Below are positions 12,769-14,939 of a stretch of DNA of 14,939 bases, piece by piece. The translations under genes were made by a program, and so were the position numbers. A model generated the notes under the pieces. The model was not told the origin of the DNA and searched no databases. It saw only the letters and a list, made by a program, of their open reading frames with translations. The stretch lies in contig CAIKFN010000013.1 of the NCBI GenBank assembly GCA_903826715.1, positions 1 to 14,939 of the forward strand, given 5' to 3'. Each line of letters begins with the position of its first letter. Position 1 is the first letter of the stretch. The DNA is from an uncultured Actinomycetes bacterium (GTDB lineage Bacteria > Actinomycetota > Acidimicrobiia > Acidimicrobiales > RAAP-2).

Positions 12769-13383
12769 TTGGCCAACGTTCGCCTCTGCGTTTTGGTGTC
12801 TGGCACCGGCACCATTCTTGAAGCAATGCTTCACGCAGGGATCGACGTGGCACTTGTGGCATCAGACCGTCGCTGTCGCGGACTCGAAATAGCTGAGCAC
12901 GCAGGAATCCCTGCGCTTTTAGTTGACCGTGTTGATTATGGCGGCTTTTCTAAATCATTTGACCGCGACGGCTACAGTGAGGCACTCACGAAAGTTCTTC
13001 AGTCAAATAATATCGACCTCATTGCAATGGCCGGATTTGGCACCATCACCTCAGGTATCTTTCACGACGCCTTCCCGGGTCGAGTTCTAAATACTCATCC
13101 GAGTCTGCTCCCAGACTTCAAGGGCTGGCACGCGGTGAAGATGGCGCTCGATGCTGGCGCCAAGGAATCTGGCTGCACGGTCCACATTGCCACAGAGAAA
13201 CTCGATGATGGACCAATCTTGGCCCAGGCCCGGGTACCAGTACTTAGCAATGATGACGAGAGCTCGCTTCATGAGAGAATTAAGGAAGTTGAACGTGATC
13301 TCTATCCTTCAGTGGTCGGTAGGGTGATGGCGTCACTTTCAAACGGAATTGAACCGTCTGAGTTACGAGAGGAGAAGCAGTGA
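12769..13383 (+). CDS. purN: Phosphoribosylglycinamide formyltransferase (GART, PurN)
   Basis: This enzyme transfers the formyl group of 10-formyl-tetrahydrofolate to glycinamide ribonucleotide in purine synthesis. Conserved parts are VLVSGTGTILEAML near the start (phosphate-binding loop), IAMAGFGTI, VLNTHPSLLPDFKGWHAV with the catalytic Asn/His, SGCTVHIA, and LDDGPILAQARV with the catalytic Asp. The frame is open back into sucD, but the extra residues are a sucD shadow. TTG at 12769, four bases after the sucD stop, gives a 204-residue protein beginning LANVRLCVLVSG, close to the usual PurN length. No ATG or GTG fits between this and the phosphate loop, apart from a GTG inside VLVSG itself. 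Only a distant AGGG is available as ribosome-binding site. It overlaps purH by 4 bp. Confidence 0.92.
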   Translation: MANVRLCVLVSGTGTILEAMLHAGIDVALVASDRRCRGLEIAEHAGIPALLVDRVDYGGFSKSFDRDGYSEALTKVLQSNNIDLIAMAGFGTITSGIFHDAFPGRVLNTHPSLLPDFKGWHAVKMALDAGAKESGCTVHIATEKLDDGPILAQARVPVLSNDDESSLHERIKEVERDLYPSVVGRVMASLSNGIEPSELREEKQ

Positions 13384-14921
13384 GAGCACTACTAAGCGTC
13401 TACGACAAGACCGGACTTATTGACTTCGCCAAGGGCCTCCACGCAATGGGCATTGAACTCGTAGCGTCTGGTGGCACTGCAACTGCGCTTAAAGAAGCGG
13501 GGATTTCTCACCTTGATGTTTCAGAAGTAACTGGGTTCCCAGAGATGATGGACGGGCGCGTAAAGACGCTGCACCCACGTATTCACGGTGGAATCCTTGC
13601 CGACCGCTCAAAGTCGTCACACGTTGGCGCACTTGCTGAACACAAGATTGATGCAATCGACATTGTTGTTTGCAATTTGTATCCATTTAGCTCCAACCCA
13701 TCAATTGAACTCATTGACGTAGGTGGGCCAACAATGGTTCGCGCCGCTGCAAAAAATCATCAGCACGTTGGCATTGTGACCAGTCCTTTGCAGTACGAAG
13801 ATGTTCTTAAAGAACTTCAAGAGAACGGAAAACTATCTGACGCCACGCGCCACTCACTCGCACGCGCAGCCTTTGCCCACACGGCAACGTATGACGGTGA
13901 GATCGTTGCGTGGCTTGACGGTGGCGGAGAAATTGGATCCGCACCAAGTGACATTGACGCTGTTGTCCCTCAGACCTTGCACATTGCACTCGAGCGAGTA
14001 CAAACAGTTCGCTACGGAGAGAACCCACACCAGATCGGTGCTCGTTACCGCGTTAGCGGGTCAACTCCATGGTGGGACGGCGTTGTTCAACACGCCGGAA
14101 CAGCACTGTCGTATCTAAACCTCTTTGACGCCGACGCTGCGTGGCGACTTGTTCATGAACTACAACATGACGCACCAAAAAAATCTGCCGTGGCAATCAT
14201 TAAGCACGCCAACGCATCAGGCGCTGCTGTTGGCGAATCTCTCGCAGATGCGTTTAACAAAGCACTCGCTGCCGACCCACAGAGTGCCTTCGGTGGCATT
14301 GTCGCAATTGCGGGCACCCTCGACAACGAACTCGCCACTCTTATTGCGAGTGGCCCTCAAGCCGACGTCATCATTGCTTCAAATTTCACCGATGACGCAA
14401 TTACGACACTCGTTTCTAGACGCAAGGCCACTCGACTCCTTAGTGCCCCTTCGCCAGAACCACTTGGTCTATCAATTCGAACATTTGGAGACACTGCACT
14501 CGTGCAAAATGCTGACGAGTTGTTAGTCCCACCAAGTGACTGGAAGTGCGTCACTGAAAAGAAACCAACGCCGCAGCAGCTAGAAGACCTCATCATTGCG
14601 TGGAGAGTGTGTGCGCGAACTACGTCGAACGCAATTGTCATTGCGAGAGACGGTGTCGCCGTTGGCATTGGCGCAGGACAGCAGTCACGCGTCTTCTCAG
14701 CAAACATTGCTTCGCAGAAAGCCGGCGAGCTCTCTATTGGTGGTGCAGCAGCGTCAGACGCATTCTTCCCATTCGCCGACGGCCTCGAGTCGCTCACCAG
14801 CGTGGGAGTCACCAGCGTGGTCCAGCCCGGAGGATCCGTACGAGACCAGGAAGTTATTGATGCGGCGAATGCAGCCGGTATCGTAATGATGCTCACCGGT
14901 GAGCGTCACTTCCGTCATTAG
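13380..14921 (+). CDS. purH: Bifunctional AICAR formyltransferase / IMP cyclohydrolase
   Basis: This 513-residue protein catalyses the last two steps of IMP synthesis. The N-terminal MGS-like IMP cyclohydrolase domain (about 1-190) shows LLSVYDKTGL, VASGGTATAL, EVTGFPEMMDGRVKTLHPRIHGGI and VVCNLYPF. The AICAR transformylase domain follows with VRYGENPHQIGARY, IIKHANASGAAVG (about 270-282, containing the catalytic Lys-His), ADPQSAFGGIVA, SNAIVIARDGVAVGIGAGQ and the C-terminal QPGGSVRDQEVIDAA ... MLTGERHFRH. The length is typical. Translation starts at GTG 13380, overlapping the purN stop as GTGA, with the purine-rich GAGAGGAGAAG upstream acting as ribosome-binding site. PurN and PurH use the same folate cofactor and are adjacent in many Actinobacteria. 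Confidence 0.97.
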   Translation: MRALLSVYDKTGLIDFAKGLHAMGIELVASGGTATALKEAGISHLDVSEVTGFPEMMDGRVKTLHPRIHGGILADRSKSSHVGALAEHKIDAIDIVVCNLYPFSSNPSIELIDVGGPTMVRAAAKNHQHVGIVTSPLQYEDVLKELQENGKLSDATRHSLARAAFAHTATYDGEIVAWLDGGGEIGSAPSDIDAVVPQTLHIALERVQTVRYGENPHQIGARYRVSGSTPWWDGVVQHAGTALSYLNLFDADAAWRLVHELQHDAPKKSAVAIIKHANASGAAVGESLADAFNKALAADPQSAFGGIVAIAGTLDNELATLIASGPQADVIIASNFTDDAITTLVSRRKATRLLSAPSPEPLGLSIRTFGDTALVQNADELLVPPSDWKCVTEKKPTPQQLEDLIIAWRVCARTTSNAIVIARDGVAVGIGAGQQSRVFSANIASQKAGELSIGGAAASDAFFPFADGLESLTSVGVTSVVQPGGSVRDQEVIDAANAAGIVMMLTGERHFRH

Positions 14922-14928
14922 GAGTCCC

Positions 14929-14939
14929 ATGACAGCTGA
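14929..14939 (+). CDS. Start of the next gene (first codons only)
   Basis: ATG ACA GCT begins 7 bases after the purH stop and is preceded by AGGAG at 14920-14924, a strong Shine-Dalgarno sequence with short spacing. Only three full codons (Met-Thr-Ala) are in the window, so the product cannot be identified. A folate-pathway gene such as folD would fit the context, but that is a guess. Confidence 0.5.

Noticed and set aside
14357..14896. 179-residue antisense ORF opposite purH
   Set aside because: It is a mirror frame of the conserved AICAR transformylase domain; Ser/Ala-rich composition and no known motifs.
1..14939. Mobile elements, CRISPR arrays, tRNA or rRNA genes
   Set aside because: I read for transposase or integrase motifs, repeated spacers and cloverleaf or rRNA signatures and saw none; a tool scan would be more sensitive for small RNAs.

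Overview
The window looks like chromosomal DNA from a compact, moderate-GC (roughly 45-50% by eye) member of the Actinomycetota, possibly an aquatic Acidimicrobiia-like lineage. The reasons are the gene order pcrA ... sucC-sucD-purN-purH, which I recall from Mycobacterium tuberculosis (Rv0949, Rv0951, Rv0952, Rv0956, Rv0957); a stand-alone B12-binding mutase subunit next to sucC, as I recall for Streptomyces icmB; a decaprenyl-phospho-arabinose (DPA) gene set; and threonine-rich linkers on exported proteins. The lineage is inferred from protein resemblance and was not tested.

Layout: (1) 1-2384 (+): the last codons of guaA (GMP synthase), overlapped by pcrA/uvrD1, a complete UvrD-type helicase. 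(2) 2444-5772: a more AT-rich surface-polymer block with a LytR-CpsA-Psr (LCP) glycopolymer ligase and a secreted DUF459-type SGNH hydrolase on +, then an integral-membrane acyltransferase-3 protein on -, converging on the SGNH gene with a 4-bp overlap of the stops. (3) 5773-5969: a 197-bp AT-rich divergent promoter region. (4) 5970-7193 (+): a membrane-anchored phosphodiester glycosidase (NAGPA family), again converging with a 4-bp stop overlap on (5) 7190-10198 (-): a tight operon ubiA (DPPR synthase) - dprE1 - dprE2, which makes decaprenyl-phosphoryl-D-arabinose. (6) 10275-14939 (+): the B12-binding mutase subunit, sucC, sucD, purN, purH and the first codons of one more gene.

How the genes could work together: UbiA, DprE1 and DprE2 supply the lipid-linked arabinofuranose donor. 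LCP proteins attach glycopolymers to peptidoglycan through a phosphodiester. NAGPA-family enzymes hydrolyse sugar-1-phosphodiesters. The AT3 and SGNH proteins resemble the two halves of fused O-acetyltransferases. The 2.4-10.2 kb interval can therefore be read as a cell-envelope cassette for making, decorating, attaching and perhaps releasing an arabinose-containing polymer, inserted into an otherwise conserved housekeeping neighbourhood. No arabinosyltransferase or DPPR phosphatase is present in the window. The most specific sequence observation is that DprE1 has alanine (Ala367) where M. tuberculosis has the benzothiazinone-target Cys387.

On the right flank, a B12-dependent acyl-CoA mutase subunit sits beside succinyl-CoA synthetase (succinyl-CoA is the methylmalonyl-CoA mutase product), followed by two 10-formyl-tetrahydrofolate-dependent purine enzymes. 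I saw no tRNA, rRNA, CRISPR array, insertion sequence or phage gene.
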